DNA of 64,000 nucleotides from Burkholderiaceae bacterium (GCA_024235955.1 JACKLJ010000001.1:598501-662500), one strand, 5' to 3'. Shown: positions 28,688 through 37,376, counted from the first letter of the stretch. Notes: generated from the letters alone by a model not told the origin. Program-made: numbers and translations.

Positions 28688-30793
28688 ATGGAGCAGGCAG
28701 GGGTGAGCGTCTCGAACGGAGAGTGGCCGGCGGAAGTGCTGCTCAGGAAAGCGCTGGCGCATCACCAGCTGGGGCAGTTGCCGGAGGCGGTGGCTTGCTA
28801 CCAGGGCGTGCTGGCGCAGCAGTCCGGACATTTCGACGCGCTGCACCTGCTGGGCTCGGCGCTGGGCCAGCAGGGCCGGTTCGAGGAGGGGCTCCAGCTG
28901 ATCGACCGGGCGCTGCAGCTGCGCGCCGACCATGCGCTCGCCCACAACAACCGCGGTGGCCTGCTGCTGGCGCTCGGGCGGGCGGCCGAGGCCGTGGCGG
29001 CCTACGACCAGGGTTTGCGGCTGCAGCCGGCCGATGCGGTGGCGCATTTCCGGCGCGGCATCGCCCTGCAGAGCCTGGGTGAGGCCGCGCAGGCGGTGCA
29101 GGCCTTCGACCATGCCATGCAACTGCAGCCCGGCATGACCGAGGCGCGGCAGGCGCGCGAGGCTTTGCTCGCGGGGGCAGCGCAAGCAGTGCCCGCGACG
29201 GCCCCGTCTTCCCTTGCGTCTCGCGGCACCGTCAATGACAGCCAGGAACAGTCCAGGCGGGCCAGGGAAACCCTGCAGCAGCTCGAGCAGATCGATGGCG
29301 CCCCGGTGGCCGGTAGCGCGGAGGAGCAGGCCCGGGCGCACATGGCGCGCGCCGAGTCCTGGGCTTCGGTGCGCATGTACCAGCGCGCGTCCGACGCCTT
29401 CGCCGAGGCGCAGCGGCTGGCGCCCCAGCTGCCGCTGCTGCCCGGCTACGTGCTCTACAACCGCCTGCGCGCCGCCGACTGGCACGACCTGGCACATTGG
29501 CGCGGCGTGATCGAGCAGGGTCTGGCCCGGGGGCAGCCCGCGGTGCCCCCACTCGCGTGGCTGCCCTGCCACGACGATCCCGAAAGCGCACTGCGGGCTG
29601 CGCGCATCTACGGCGAGCGCCGCTACCCCGGCGCCCGCGCCGCTGTCGCGCGGCCGGCTTCAGGGCCGGCGGCCCCGCGCATCCGGCTGGCCTACCTGTC
29701 GGCGGATTTCAAGGAGCACCCGGTGACGCGGGTGCTGGCCGAGGTCTTCGAGCTGCACGACCGCCAGCGCTTCGAGGTGCATGGCTACTCCTACGGCGGT
29801 CATGCGCCGGATGATCTTTCGCGGCGGCTGTCCGGCGCCTTCGACCGCTTCGTCGACGTGCGCGGCTGGAGCGACGCGCAGATCGCCGACGACCTGGCGG
29901 CGCGCGGCATCGACGTCGCCATCGACCTCAACGGCCACACCGAGCATTCGCGCACCAGCGTGCTGGAGCAGCACCCGGTGCCGGTCACCGCGAACTACAT
30001 CGGCTTTCCCGGCACCAGCGGTTTGCCGTTCATGGACTATGTGATCGGCGACCCGATCCTGATACCCGCCGGCGACGAGCGCTTCTACAGCGAGGCCGTG
30101 GTGCGCCTGCCGCACTGCTACCTGCCGGCCGACCGCCGGCGCCCGCTGCTGCCGGCGCCGCCACGCAGCGCGCTGGGCCTGCCCGACGAGGGCTTCGTGT
30201 TCTGCGCCTTCAGCAACACCTACAAGATCGCGCCGGAGGTGTTCGACGCCTGGATGCGCCTCTTGCTGGCCGTGCCCGGCAGCGTGCTCTGGCTGGTGCA
30301 GGACAGCGACGACGCAGCCGCGCGCCTGCGCGCCCATGCGCGCGAGCGCGGGATCGACGGCGCCCGGCTGGTGATGGCCGAGCGCGCCAGCTACGAGCAG
30401 TATCTGGCGCGCTACGCGCGGGCCGACCTGTTCCTCGACACCTTCCCGTACAACGCCCTGGCGACGGCGAGCGATGCGCTGTGGGCCGGCCTGCCCGTGC
30501 TCACCCGCACCGGCCACACCTACGTCAGCCGCGGTGCCACCAGCATCCTGAAGGCGGCAGGCTTGCCGGAGCTGGTCACCACCACCCTGCACGACTACGA
30601 GGCGACAGCCCTGCGCCTGGCCCGTCAGCCGGAAGAGCTGCAGGCGCTGCGCGCCAGGCTGGCGGCACAGCGCGACAGCTGCGCGCTGTTCGACACGCCG
30701 GCCTACGTGCGGCAGCTGGAGGCCGCCTTGGAAGGCATGGTGCGGCGTGCCCGGGCTGGCCAGCCGCCGGGCGGCTTCGATGTAGGCCCCTGA
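28688..30793 (+). CDS. TPR-repeat OGT-like glycosyltransferase (GT41)
   Basis: 701 aa from ATG 28688. The N-terminal part (about 15-165) holds tandem TPR motifs (LAHHQLGQLPEAVACYQGVL, RFEEGLQLIDRALQLRADHA, NNRGGLLLALGRAAEAVAAY). A linker follows, then a Glyco_transf_41 domain (about 320-690): RIRLAYLSADFKEHPVTRVL, DVAIDLNGHTEHSRTSVLEQ, NYIGFPGTSGLPFMDYVIGD, FLDTFPYNALATASDALWAG, LPVLTRTGHTYVSRGATSIL. This is the SPINDLY/O-GlcNAc-transferase-type architecture, suggesting transfer of a sugar to protein Ser/Thr. In bacteria such enzymes often modify surface or flagellar proteins; no such gene is adjacent, so the target is unknown. Confidence 0.88.
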   Translation: MEQAGVSVSNGEWPAEVLLRKALAHHQLGQLPEAVACYQGVLAQQSGHFDALHLLGSALGQQGRFEEGLQLIDRALQLRADHALAHNNRGGLLLALGRAAEAVAAYDQGLRLQPADAVAHFRRGIALQSLGEAAQAVQAFDHAMQLQPGMTEARQAREALLAGAAQAVPATAPSSLASRGTVNDSQEQSRRARETLQQLEQIDGAPVAGSAEEQARAHMARAESWASVRMYQRASDAFAEAQRLAPQLPLLPGYVLYNRLRAADWHDLAHWRGVIEQGLARGQPAVPPLAWLPCHDDPESALRAARIYGERRYPGARAAVARPASGPAAPRIRLAYLSADFKEHPVTRVLAEVFELHDRQRFEVHGYSYGGHAPDDLSRRLSGAFDRFVDVRGWSDAQIADDLAARGIDVAIDLNGHTEHSRTSVLEQHPVPVTANYIGFPGTSGLPFMDYVIGDPILIPAGDERFYSEAVVRLPHCYLPADRRRPLLPAPPRSALGLPDEGFVFCAFSNTYKIAPEVFDAWMRLLLAVPGSVLWLVQDSDDAAARLRAHARERGIDGARLVMAERASYEQYLARYARADLFLDTFPYNALATASDALWAGLPVLTRTGHTYVSRGATSILKAAGLPELVTTTLHDYEATALRLARQPEELQALRARLAAQRDSCALFDTPAYVRQLEAALEGMVRRARAGQPPGGFDVGP

Positions 30794-30806
30794 ACGCAGG
30801 CCGCGC

Positions 30807-31277
30807 TCAGGCGCTGCCCAGCCCCGGGCGGCGCAGCCAGAGCGCCACGCCGGTGGCCAGCCGCTGCAGCGCCCGGCCAGTGGCGGCCAGGGCTTGAGCC
30901 AGTTCACGCGCCGGTTCCACCACACTGACCTGCCAGTTCAGCAACGGTGCCGCCAGCGGCGCCAGGGTGAAGCGCACCGGCTCGACGCGGGCGCCGGCTG
31001 CGGGGGCGATGGGCTCCAGCACCACCTGGTCGCCGGCGGCGAGGGTCAGGCGGGTGCCCGGGCCCAGGCGCAGGTCGCCCATGCGGGCCAGCGGGCGGCG
31101 GCCGGGCTGGCCGCCGAAGGTCAGCCACGCGGTGCCGGAACCCATGACAATTTCGCATGATTGGCGCGGCTGCAGGGTGACGGCGGCACCGGCGTCGACG
31201 CGGTGTGCCGCGCCCGTGCCGGCGGCTGCGGAGAACTGGGTGGAGGCGGCAGAGATGGCGCTGGTATTGCAGTTCAT
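30807..31277 (-). CDS. DUF2917 family protein
   Basis: 156 aa from ATG 31277, with an AAGGAG site at good spacing. The conserved core ITLQPRQ-type segment appears as VTLQPRQSCEIVMGSGTAWL, followed by RPLARMGDLRLGPGTRLTLA and AGDQVVLEPIA; this cupin-like small domain is DUF2917, common in Burkholderiales. No catalytic residues or signal peptide are evident. It is divergent from a LysR-type regulator, a pairing that suggests that regulator controls it. Molecular function unknown. Confidence 0.8.
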   Translation of the reverse strand: MNCNTSAISAASTQFSAAAGTGAAHRVDAGAAVTLQPRQSCEIVMGSGTAWLTFGGQPGRRPLARMGDLRLGPGTRLTLAAGDQVVLEPIAPAAGARVEPVRFTLAPLAAPLLNWQVSVVEPARELAQALAATGRALQRLATGVALWLRRPGLGSA

Positions 31278-31429
31278 GACAATCTCCTTGGCTGCGTGGT
31301 GGAACTTCAATGCCCCGATGGTGCCGCCCTGCGGCTTGACAGTCCAATGAAATCGCGCCACGCTATTGATTCCAAAAAAACATCAGTCGGGCCGCCGCGC
31401 CGGTGTGGCGGCCTGGGGTGGTTGTTCCC

Positions 31430-32413
31430 ATGCTGCATTCCCAGACCCATCTGCGCTCCCGGCCCATCCAGGCCGGCTACCTGCGCGCGTTCGAGGCCGT
31501 GGCCCGGCACCTGAGCTTCCGGCTGGCCTCGGAGGAAATGGCGCTCACCCAGCCGGCGGTGAGCCGCCAGATCCAGGCGCTGGAAGAAGAGGTGGGCACG
31601 CCACTGTTCCTGCGCCACACCCGCGCGGTGGAGCTGACCACCGCCGGCACGCTGCTGCTGCAGGCGGTGGCGCAGGCGCTGCCGCGCATCGACGCGGCGG
31701 TGCACCACATCCGCCAGAACGCCGGGCGCCAGCACGTGTCGGTGACCACCTTCGCCTCGTTCGCCTCGATGTGGCTGATCCCCAAGCTCGAGGCCTTCCA
31801 GCGCGATCACCCGGAGATCGACATCCGCATCGAGGCCTCCGACGCCGCGCTCGACCTCGACGTGGTGGATGTCGACGTGGCCGTGCGCTATGCCCCGCCC
31901 GGCCGCGTGCCGCCCGAGGCGCGCCGGCTGTTCGGCGAATCCGTCACGCCCATGGCCAGCCCCTGGCTGCTCAAGAGCGGCGGGCCCATCCGCGCGCCGG
32001 AAGACGTGCTGCGCCACACCCTGATCGAGGCCAGCGACGCCTACACCCCGCACCTGGAATGGCTCACCTGGCGCCGCTGGCTCGACAGCCACGGCCTGCA
32101 GAAGCGCCAGCCGCGCAGCTGGCTCAGCTTCAACTACGCCTACCAGATGACCCAGGCCGCGCTGGCCGGCCAGGGCCTGGTGCTGGCGCGGCCGCCGCTG
32201 GTGGCCGAGAACCTGGCGCGCGGCGACCTGGTGGAGGTGCTGCCCGGCATGGCCTTGCGCTCGCCCATGGCCTACTGGCTGCTGGTGTCGCCGCGCAGCG
32301 CCGCCCGGCCCGAGGTGCAGGCCTTCGCCGACTGGCTGGCCGCGCAGGCGGTGGCCACGCGCTCGGTGGTGGGCGAGGGCGACGACCCGGACCTCGTCAA
32401 CGACCTTGACTGA
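31430..32413 (+). CDS. LysR-family transcriptional regulator (GcvA-like)
   Basis: 327 aa from ATG 31430 (MLHSQTHLRSRPIQAGYLRA). The N-terminal winged helix-turn-helix (RAFEAVARHLSFRLASEEMA, LTQPAVSRQIQALEEEVGTP, LFLRHTRAVELTTAG) is a textbook LysR DNA-binding domain. The C-terminal substrate-binding domain (VTTFASFASMWLIPKLEAFQ, DHPEIDIRIEASDAALDLDV) resembles GcvA-type members. It diverges from the DUF2917 gene across 152 bp that contains a TTGACA but no convincing -10. An in-frame start at 31403 exists but lacks support. Inducer unknown. Confidence 0.88.
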   Translation: MLHSQTHLRSRPIQAGYLRAFEAVARHLSFRLASEEMALTQPAVSRQIQALEEEVGTPLFLRHTRAVELTTAGTLLLQAVAQALPRIDAAVHHIRQNAGRQHVSVTTFASFASMWLIPKLEAFQRDHPEIDIRIEASDAALDLDVVDVDVAVRYAPPGRVPPEARRLFGESVTPMASPWLLKSGGPIRAPEDVLRHTLIEASDAYTPHLEWLTWRRWLDSHGLQKRQPRSWLSFNYAYQMTQAALAGQGLVLARPPLVAENLARGDLVEVLPGMALRSPMAYWLLVSPRSAARPEVQAFADWLAAQAVATRSVVGEGDDPDLVNDLD

Positions 32414-32439
32414 TTCTGTCGCCCCGGGCTCCGGATTGG

Positions 32440-32497
32440 TATCAAAACAATAGCTGCCTGCGCCCGCCACACAAGGGCCAGAGCCCTGAAAAGCTTG
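32440..32497 (+). repeat. Dispersed ~55-bp element, copy 11
   Basis: TCAAAACAATAGCTGCCTGC, then CAAGGGCCAGAGCC. It starts 27 bp after the LysR stop. Forms an inverted pair with copy 12 around about 240 bp of non-coding sequence. Confidence 0.9.
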
Positions 32498-32738
32498 AAA
32501 ATTCAGGCGTTGGTCCAGCCGTGTCCGTGGGCACGGCTGCAGGGCTGCGGGGGCCAGGTCGCGCGCCCTGGCGGCACGCTGCAGCCGGGCGTCGCGGCGC
32601 CCAGCCGCTGGCCGGGCCGGCTCGCGCCGCAGCCGCGCCCGATCGCCTGGCGGGCGATGAGGCTCCTGCGGGCCTCGATGCCGTGCGCCGCGCCTGCGGG
32701 GCCGGCAGGGTGGCACCGGCGTGGCGGGCGTTTTGAGC
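32498..32738. other. Gene-free spacer between inverted dispersed elements
   Basis: The 32414-32819 gap holds no supported gene. It has an inverted pair of dispersed elements (copies 11 and 12) and a hairpin with 8-bp arms CAGCCGTG/CACGGCTG at 32516-32539. The GC-rich spacer between the elements does not resemble the spacer of the composite repeats at 5.0 and 48.1 kb. I see nothing else in it. Confidence 0.5.
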
Positions 32739-32790
32739 ATCAAAACAGGCTTTGGCCCTTATGTGGCGGTCGCAGGAAGCTATGTAAAGA
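32739..32790 (-). repeat. Dispersed ~55-bp element, copy 12
   Basis: Reverse copy: CAAAACAGGCTTTGGCCCTT, then GTGGCGGTCGCAGGAAGCTA. It lies 30 bp from the LuxR gene 3' end, paired with copy 11. Confidence 0.88.
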
Positions 32791-32819
32791 AGAGCAATCC
32801 GGAGCCCCGCAAGCCAGCC

Positions 32820-33635
32820 CTACTTGGCCTTGGTGTCGGCGCCGGTATCGGCCGCAACCAGCGCGAACAGCTCGTTGCGGAAGTGGATGCCCAGCCGCTG
32901 GAAGGCGCGGTTGCGGTAGGTCTTGACGGTGGGTGGGCGCAGGTCCAGATCGGCGGCGACGCCGTCGTGCGTCATGCCGCGCAGGAGGCGCAGGCAGACC
33001 GCCAACTCGCGCTCGGTCAGGCCCGGCGCCCGCGCCAGCAGACGCTGTGCCAGCACCTCGTCGCCGGCCGGCGCCGGTCGGGGCGCCGCCAGCGCCGCGT
33101 GCTTGCGGGCCAGTGCCAGCAGCGCCGGGGCCAGGGTCTCGAAGGAGCGGATGTGCCGGTCGCTCAGCCGCGGCTGGTGCGTGTGGCGGTAGAGGTTCAG
33201 GGCCAGCAACTCGTCGCCCTGCCGGCCCCATTCGACGATCGACAGGCGCTCGGCCATGCCGTGCGGCTCGTAGACCAGGCGCTGGTGTTCGGCCGGCATG
33301 TCGTCGGCTCGCGCGTGGTGCAGCAGCTGGCTGCCGGCATCGGTGCTGCCGCCCTGGCCGCGCAGCGAGCTGTCGCGCTCGTAGGGGCCGGAGAGGTAGG
33401 CGTGCCAGCACTGGCGGGTGCAGTCGGGCACGCCATGGCTGGCCGAGGCCAGCAGCGCCGGCGCGACCGAGGCGCCCACCCGGTACAGCGACCACGACGC
33501 GGCCGGCAGCGCCGGTGCCAGCGCCTGGAGCAGCGTGGTGCCGAAGTCCGCGCCGCCGATTTCGCCGATCAGCACGGGCAGGGCCTCGAGCCCGTTCCAG
33601 TGCGCGGCGGCAGTGGAGGCCTTCCAGGTGCGCAT
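32820..33635 (-). CDS. LuxR-type transcriptional regulator
   Basis: 271 aa from ATG 33635 (MRTWKASTAAAHWNGLEALP). The C-terminal LuxR helix-turn-helix (about 205-265) reads APGLTERELAVCLRLLRGMT, HDGVAADLDLRPPTVKTYRN, RAFQRLGIHFRNELFALV. The N-terminal 190 residues form an unclassified sensory region without a receiver Asp or obvious autoinducer-domain signature. Divergent from the DUF3237 gene, with an inverted repeat (arms GTCATCC/GGATGAC, 33671-33696) between them, so it may control the DUF3237-Bug pair. A longer start at 33665 is possible. Confidence 0.82.
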   Translation of the reverse strand: MRTWKASTAAAHWNGLEALPVLIGEIGGADFGTTLLQALAPALPAASWSLYRVGASVAPALLASASHGVPDCTRQCWHAYLSGPYERDSSLRGQGGSTDAGSQLLHHARADDMPAEHQRLVYEPHGMAERLSIVEWGRQGDELLALNLYRHTHQPRLSDRHIRSFETLAPALLALARKHAALAAPRPAPAGDEVLAQRLLARAPGLTERELAVCLRLLRGMTHDGVAADLDLRPPTVKTYRNRAFQRLGIHFRNELFALVAADTGADTKAK

Positions 33636-33670
33636 GGCGTCAGGCGCTGGGCGGGGCGGGGTCAATGCGG

Positions 33671-33696
33671 GTCATCCCGTCATCTTCCCGGATGAC
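33671..33696. promoter_or_regulatory. Inverted repeat in luxR / DUF3237 divergent gap
   Basis: Arms GTCATCC and GGATGAC, 12 bp apart, lie between the two divergent genes. Candidate operator for the LuxR-type regulator. Confidence 0.4.
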
Positions 33697-33730
33697 AGAC
33701 AGGCTGTCCACCCCGGCCCAAACTGTGGGC

Positions 33731-34192
33731 ATGTGGACCGAACCGAGCTTCCGATTCTTCGCCGACCTGTCGGTGCTGGTGGACGCGCCCGTCGAGGTGG
33801 GCGAGGTCACCCACGGCCGGCGCCGCCTGATTCCCATCACCGGCGGCACGGTGCGGGGCGACGGCTGGGCCGGGCGCGTGCTGCCGGGCGGCGCCGATTT
33901 CCAGCTCATCGTGAACGATCAGCTGGCCGAACTGGACGCGCGCTACGTGCTCGAGACCGATGGCGGCGACCGCATCTACGTGCACAACAGCGCCTTGCGC
34001 AGCGGCAGCCCCGAGCTCATGGCGCGGCTGGCGCGCGGCGAGCCGGTCGATCCGGCGCAGATCTACTTCCGCTGCTGCCCGCGCTTCGAGACCGCCGCGC
34101 CGGCGCTGGCCTGGATCAACCAGCGCATGTTCTTCGGCGCCGGCCAGCGCCACCCGGACAAGGTGGTGATGCGCTTCCACGAGCTGCTGTAG
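33731..34192 (+). CDS. DUF3237 domain protein
   Basis: 153 aa covering essentially one DUF3237 domain: LSVLVDAPVEVGEVTHGRRR, LIPITGGTVRGDGWAGRVLP, GGADFQLIVNDQLAELDARY, VLETDGGDRIYVHNSALRSG, MFFGAGQRHPDKVVMRFHEL. It is a small beta-barrel family found near catabolic genes; function unknown. No signal peptide, so cytosolic. It is followed 62 bp later by a Bug-type binding protein on the same strand, and both lie opposite a LuxR regulator, suggesting a small regulated unit for a carboxylate-like compound (inference). Confidence 0.85.
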   Translation: MWTEPSFRFFADLSVLVDAPVEVGEVTHGRRRLIPITGGTVRGDGWAGRVLPGGADFQLIVNDQLAELDARYVLETDGGDRIYVHNSALRSGSPELMARLARGEPVDPAQIYFRCCPRFETAAPALAWINQRMFFGAGQRHPDKVVMRFHELL

Positions 34193-34253
34193 GCCGGCCG
34201 CGGCGCTGACGCATGTTCTTTCCGCCCCAAGACGACCCTTCCCGGAGACAACC

Positions 34254-35285
34254 ATGAGACTGAATCCCCTTGCCATGTCACGCGTGCGCCCGGCACGCCG
34301 CCGCCTGCTCGCGCGCCTGCTGGCCGCCACGCTGGCGGCACCCACCGCGCTCGCCTGGGCACAGGCATCACCGGCGACGCCGTTCCCGGCCGGCAAGCCG
34401 GTGCGGCTGGTGGTCGGCTTCGGGCCCGGCACGGGGCCGGACATCGCCGCGCGCATCGTGGCCCAGCAGCTGTCGGAGCTGTGGGGCGGCGCCGGCGTGA
34501 TCGTCGACAACAAGGCCGGCGCGGCCGGCCAGATCGCCGCCAGCGAGGTGGCGCGTGCTCCGGCCGACGGCTACACGCTGCTGTTCGGCGAAACCGGCAA
34601 CTTCTGCATCTCGCCCCACACCTACCGCCGTCTGCCCTTCAACCCGCAAAAGGACTTCACGCCCATCAGCCAGGCGGTGACGGCGGACTTCGTGCTGGTG
34701 GTCAGCCCGGACAAGGTGCCGGCCCGCAACGTCAAGGACTACGTGCAGTGGGCCAAGGGCCAGAAGGGCATGTTCATGGGCACCTTCGGCGCCGGCACGC
34801 TGGGGCACTTCGGCGTCTACATGTTCGGCGAGGCCGTGGGCGCGAAACCCGAGCCGGTGCACTACCGCAACACCGGCGACGCGCTGGCCGGCCTGTTCAG
34901 CGGCGACGTGAGCGGCATCTTCTCCACCATCGCGCTGGCGGCGCCGCAGATCCGCGGCGGCAAGCTGGTGGCGCTGGGCACCACCAGCGACAAGCGCTCC
35001 ACCAGCCTGCCGGACGTGCCCACGATCGGCGAGCAGGGCTATCCCAAGCTGCGCTTCAACGCCTGGTTCGGCCTGTTCGGGCCGGCAGGCCTGCCCGCGC
35101 CGCTGGCGGAGCGCATCGCGGGCGACGTCCGCAAGGCCGTGACGGCGCCGGCCGGCAAGAAACGGCTGGAGGAAGCCGGCTTCCAGCCCACCGGCACCAC
35201 GCCGGCGGAGTTCGCCCGCATCATCGCCGAGGACTCGGCCACCTGGGGCCGTGCGGTGAAAGCAACGGGCTTCAAGGCCGATTGA
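34254..35285 (+). CDS. Bug-family (TctC-like) periplasmic substrate-binding protein
   Basis: 343 aa with GGAGAC upstream. N-terminal signal peptide containing consecutive arginines (RPARRRLLARLLAATLAAPT, ending ALAWAQA). Family motifs: PVRLVVGFGPGTGPDIAARI, VIVDNKAGAAGQIAASEVAR, APADGYTLLFGETGNFCISP, LPDVPTIGEQGYPKLRFNAW. Bug proteins bind carboxylates or related small molecules. No TctA/TctB membrane subunits are near, which is typical for the many orphan Bug genes of Burkholderiales. Ends at a strong bidirectional terminator. Confidence 0.92.
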   Translation: MRLNPLAMSRVRPARRRLLARLLAATLAAPTALAWAQASPATPFPAGKPVRLVVGFGPGTGPDIAARIVAQQLSELWGGAGVIVDNKAGAAGQIAASEVARAPADGYTLLFGETGNFCISPHTYRRLPFNPQKDFTPISQAVTADFVLVVSPDKVPARNVKDYVQWAKGQKGMFMGTFGAGTLGHFGVYMFGEAVGAKPEPVHYRNTGDALAGLFSGDVSGIFSTIALAAPQIRGGKLVALGTTSDKRSTSLPDVPTIGEQGYPKLRFNAWFGLFGPAGLPAPLAERIAGDVRKAVTAPAGKKRLEEAGFQPTGTTPAEFARIIAEDSATWGRAVKATGFKAD

Positions 35286-35309
35286 GGGGGCAGAGGCCGG
35301 CGAGCCGCA

Positions 35310-35339
35310 AAAAAAACCCGCCGGACGGCGGGTTTTTTT
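35310..35339. terminator. Bidirectional Rho-independent terminator
   Basis: AAAAAACCCGCC, GGAC loop, GGCGGGTTTTTT. Symmetric A and T runs serve both convergent genes (Bug on plus, ppk2 on minus). Confidence 0.95.
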
Positions 35340-35355
35340 GTGGTGGCGGCAAGGC

Positions 35356-36597
35356 CTACATAAGCGCCTGCGGGCGCTCGCCGCGCTCGTACACGACGTG
35401 GGCGCGGCCGACGATCAGCGGATCGAGCTTGCCGACCTGCGCCAGGTCCTTGTTGTCGTAGGGCAGCTTGTGGAGCACGTAGCGCAGGCCGTTCAGGCGC
35501 GCGCGCTTCTTGCAGTTGCTCTTGATCACCGTCCAGGGGCTGTCGGCCGTGTCGGTTTCGAAGAACATGGCCTCCTTGGCGCGGGTGTAGTCGTCCCACT
35601 TGTCGAGGCTGGCCTTGTCGATGGGGCTCAGCTTCCACTGCTTGAGCGGGTGCGCCTCGCGCTCCTTGAAGCGGCGGCGCTGCTCGTCGCGGCTGACCGA
35701 GAACCAGAACTTGATCAGGTGGATGCCGCTGCTCACGAGGTTGCGTTCGAACTCCGGCGCCTGGCGGATGAAGTCGGCGTACTCGGAATCGCTGCAGAAA
35801 CCCATCACGCGCTCCACGCCGGCGCGGTTGTACCAGCTGCGGTCGAACAGCACGATCTCGCCGGCGGTGGGCAGATGCTGCACGTAGCGCTGGAAGTACC
35901 ACTGGCCGCGCTCGGTCTCGGTGGGCTTTTCCAGCGCCACCACGCGCGCGCCGCGAGGGTTGAGGTGTTCCATGAAGCGCTTGATGGTGCCGCCCTTGCC
36001 GGCCGCGTCGCGCCCCTCGAACAGGATCACCACGCGCTGGCCGGTGGCCTTGACCCAGCCCTGCAGCTTGAGCAGTTCCACCTGCAGCTTGAATTTCTCC
36101 TTCTCGTACACCGAGCGGCGCAGCAGGTTCTTGTAGGGGTAGCCGCCGTCGCGCCAGTCGGGCGCCAGCTCGTCGTCGGGGTTCGGCTTCTCGGCAGCGG
36201 CGCGGCCGGCACTATTGAGCGCCTTGCGCAGCGCCTTGCGGTCGTCGGCGGAAGCGCCGTCGAAGATGGCGCGCAGGCCGCGGGCACGCTCGGCCGGCGT
36301 GCCGGCGTCTTCGTCGTTCACCAGACGCAGCGCGGCGGCGAGCTGCTTGTCCTGCGCGGAGACGGTGGCACGCTCGGCGACATACTTTTCGATCGCCTTC
36401 GGCGTCAGCGAAGGGGGCGTGTCGCCGCGCTTGACGGCGCGCACGGCGTTGTTGATGCCATTGGCGGCTTTCTTGGCCGGGGCGCGCTTGCCGGTGGCGC
36501 GGGCGCGCCGCACCACCGGGTCGGCAGCGGCGACCTGCGGGCCGAAGGGCGCGGGTGCAGGGGTGGGGGTCTTGTCGTCGTTCTTGGTCTTGGCCAT
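35356..36597 (-). CDS. ppk2: Polyphosphate kinase 2 (PPK2)
   Basis: 413 aa. Transfers phosphate between polyphosphate and nucleotides (NDP/NTP interconversion) in the cytosol. The catalytic domain starts near residue 150: KFKLQVELLKLQGWVKATGQ, Walker A FEGRDAAGKGGTIKRFMEHL, RGQWYFQRYVQHLPTAGEIV, the lid FDRSWYNRAGVERVMGFC, and KLSPIDKASLDKWDDYTRAK. The first ~140 residues are a Lys/Ala/Pro-rich extension (PVVRRARATGKRAPAKKAAN) longer than in minimal PPK2 and possibly a polyphosphate- or granule-binding tail (inference). An FNR-type box lies 106 bp upstream of the start, so regulation by oxygen limitation is plausible. Confidence 0.93.
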   Translation of the reverse strand: MAKTKNDDKTPTPAPAPFGPQVAAADPVVRRARATGKRAPAKKAANGINNAVRAVKRGDTPPSLTPKAIEKYVAERATVSAQDKQLAAALRLVNDEDAGTPAERARGLRAIFDGASADDRKALRKALNSAGRAAAEKPNPDDELAPDWRDGGYPYKNLLRRSVYEKEKFKLQVELLKLQGWVKATGQRVVILFEGRDAAGKGGTIKRFMEHLNPRGARVVALEKPTETERGQWYFQRYVQHLPTAGEIVLFDRSWYNRAGVERVMGFCSDSEYADFIRQAPEFERNLVSSGIHLIKFWFSVSRDEQRRRFKEREAHPLKQWKLSPIDKASLDKWDDYTRAKEAMFFETDTADSPWTVIKSNCKKRARLNGLRYVLHKLPYDNKDLAQVGKLDPLIVGRAHVVYERGERPQALM

Positions 36598-36702
36598 GGG
36601 CAGTTTCCTCAGGGAAAGGACAGGCGCGCCTCAGGCGGGTCGGCCACCCGTCACGCGCGAAGCATCGAAAGTTCCATCATGCGCCGATGACAGGCCGATG
36701 AC

Positions 36703-36716
36703 TTGACTTGCATCAA
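36703..36716. promoter_or_regulatory. FNR/Anr-type box upstream of ppk2
   Basis: TTGACTTGCATCAA, nine of ten conserved positions of TTGAT-N4-ATCAA. It lies in the ppk2-fau gap, 106 bp from the ppk2 start. Confidence 0.6.
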
Positions 36717-36767
36717 TCACCGGCCGGGCCGCTTGATCCTGCGCAAACGCGGCAGGAGACTTTGGTG

Positions 36768-37367
36768 CTAAAGACCGCGCGGCCCCACCGGCCAGACCAC
36801 GCCGTTGTCGTTCAGGATGGCGTCCAGCGGCTGGTCGTGCGGCTCGGGCTCGAAGTCGTCGATGAAGCCGTTGGTGAAGCCCAGGCCGACGGTGAACGGC
36901 GGCGGCTGCAGCGTGGCCAGCGTGCGGTCGTAGAAGCCGCCGCCGTAGCCCAGCCGGTGGCCGCCCGGGCCGTAGCCCACGCAGGGCACGAACAGCAGCG
37001 TGGGCACGACCACCTCGGTGTCCTTGGGCTTGGGAATGCCGTAGGCGTCTTCCTCCATCGGGCAGCCGGGGTACCAGGCGTGGAAGGTGAGCGTCTTGTG
37101 CACCTTGTTGACCACCGGCAGGCCGATGCGGCGGCGCTGCGGCTCCTCCATCAGCTCGCCGTCCTCCTTCCAGCGGTGCAGGGCGGGCAGGGGGTCGAAC
37201 TCGCCCTTGATGGGCCAGTAGGCGCCGATCACGGTGTCGGGCCGCCCGACGAGCCAGATGCGCATGATCTCCTGCAGCGCGTCCAGCCGCGCCATCCGGT
37301 CCGGCAGATGCAGGCGCTCGCGTAACAGACGCTCGCGCAATGCCTTTTTTTCGAACGTTTTGTCCAT
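36768..37367 (-). CDS. fau: 5-formyltetrahydrofolate cyclo-ligase
   Basis: 199 aa from ATG 37367 (MDKTFEKKALRERLLRERLH). Converts 5-formyl-THF to methenyl-THF using ATP, recycling folate in the cytosol. Recognised by VIGAYWPIKGEFDPLPALHR, RRIGLPVVNKVHKTLTFHAW and the C-terminal GYGPGGHRLGYGGGFYDRTL nucleotide/substrate loop. Length is normal for the YgfA/Fau family. The start is only 9 bp from the divergent slt start, leaving almost no intergenic promoter, so each promoter must overlap the other coding region. The very long open frame (to 39890) that contains it on the minus strand is a shadow of slt. Confidence 0.93.
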   Translation of the reverse strand: MDKTFEKKALRERLLRERLHLPDRMARLDALQEIMRIWLVGRPDTVIGAYWPIKGEFDPLPALHRWKEDGELMEEPQRRRIGLPVVNKVHKTLTFHAWYPGCPMEEDAYGIPKPKDTEVVVPTLLFVPCVGYGPGGHRLGYGGGFYDRTLATLQPPPFTVGLGFTNGFIDDFEPEPHDQPLDAILNDNGVVWPVGPRGL

Positions 37368-37376
37368 AATGGGCCG

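Noticed and set aside
31336..31365. Sigma-70 promoter for the LysR gene (TTGACA)
   Set aside because: A perfect -35 hexamer is present, but no acceptable -10 lies 16-18 bp downstream.
36598..36767. 6S RNA next to fau
   Set aside because: 6S RNA is near fau in some bacteria, but this 170-bp gap shows no long bulged hairpin and holds an FNR-type box instead.
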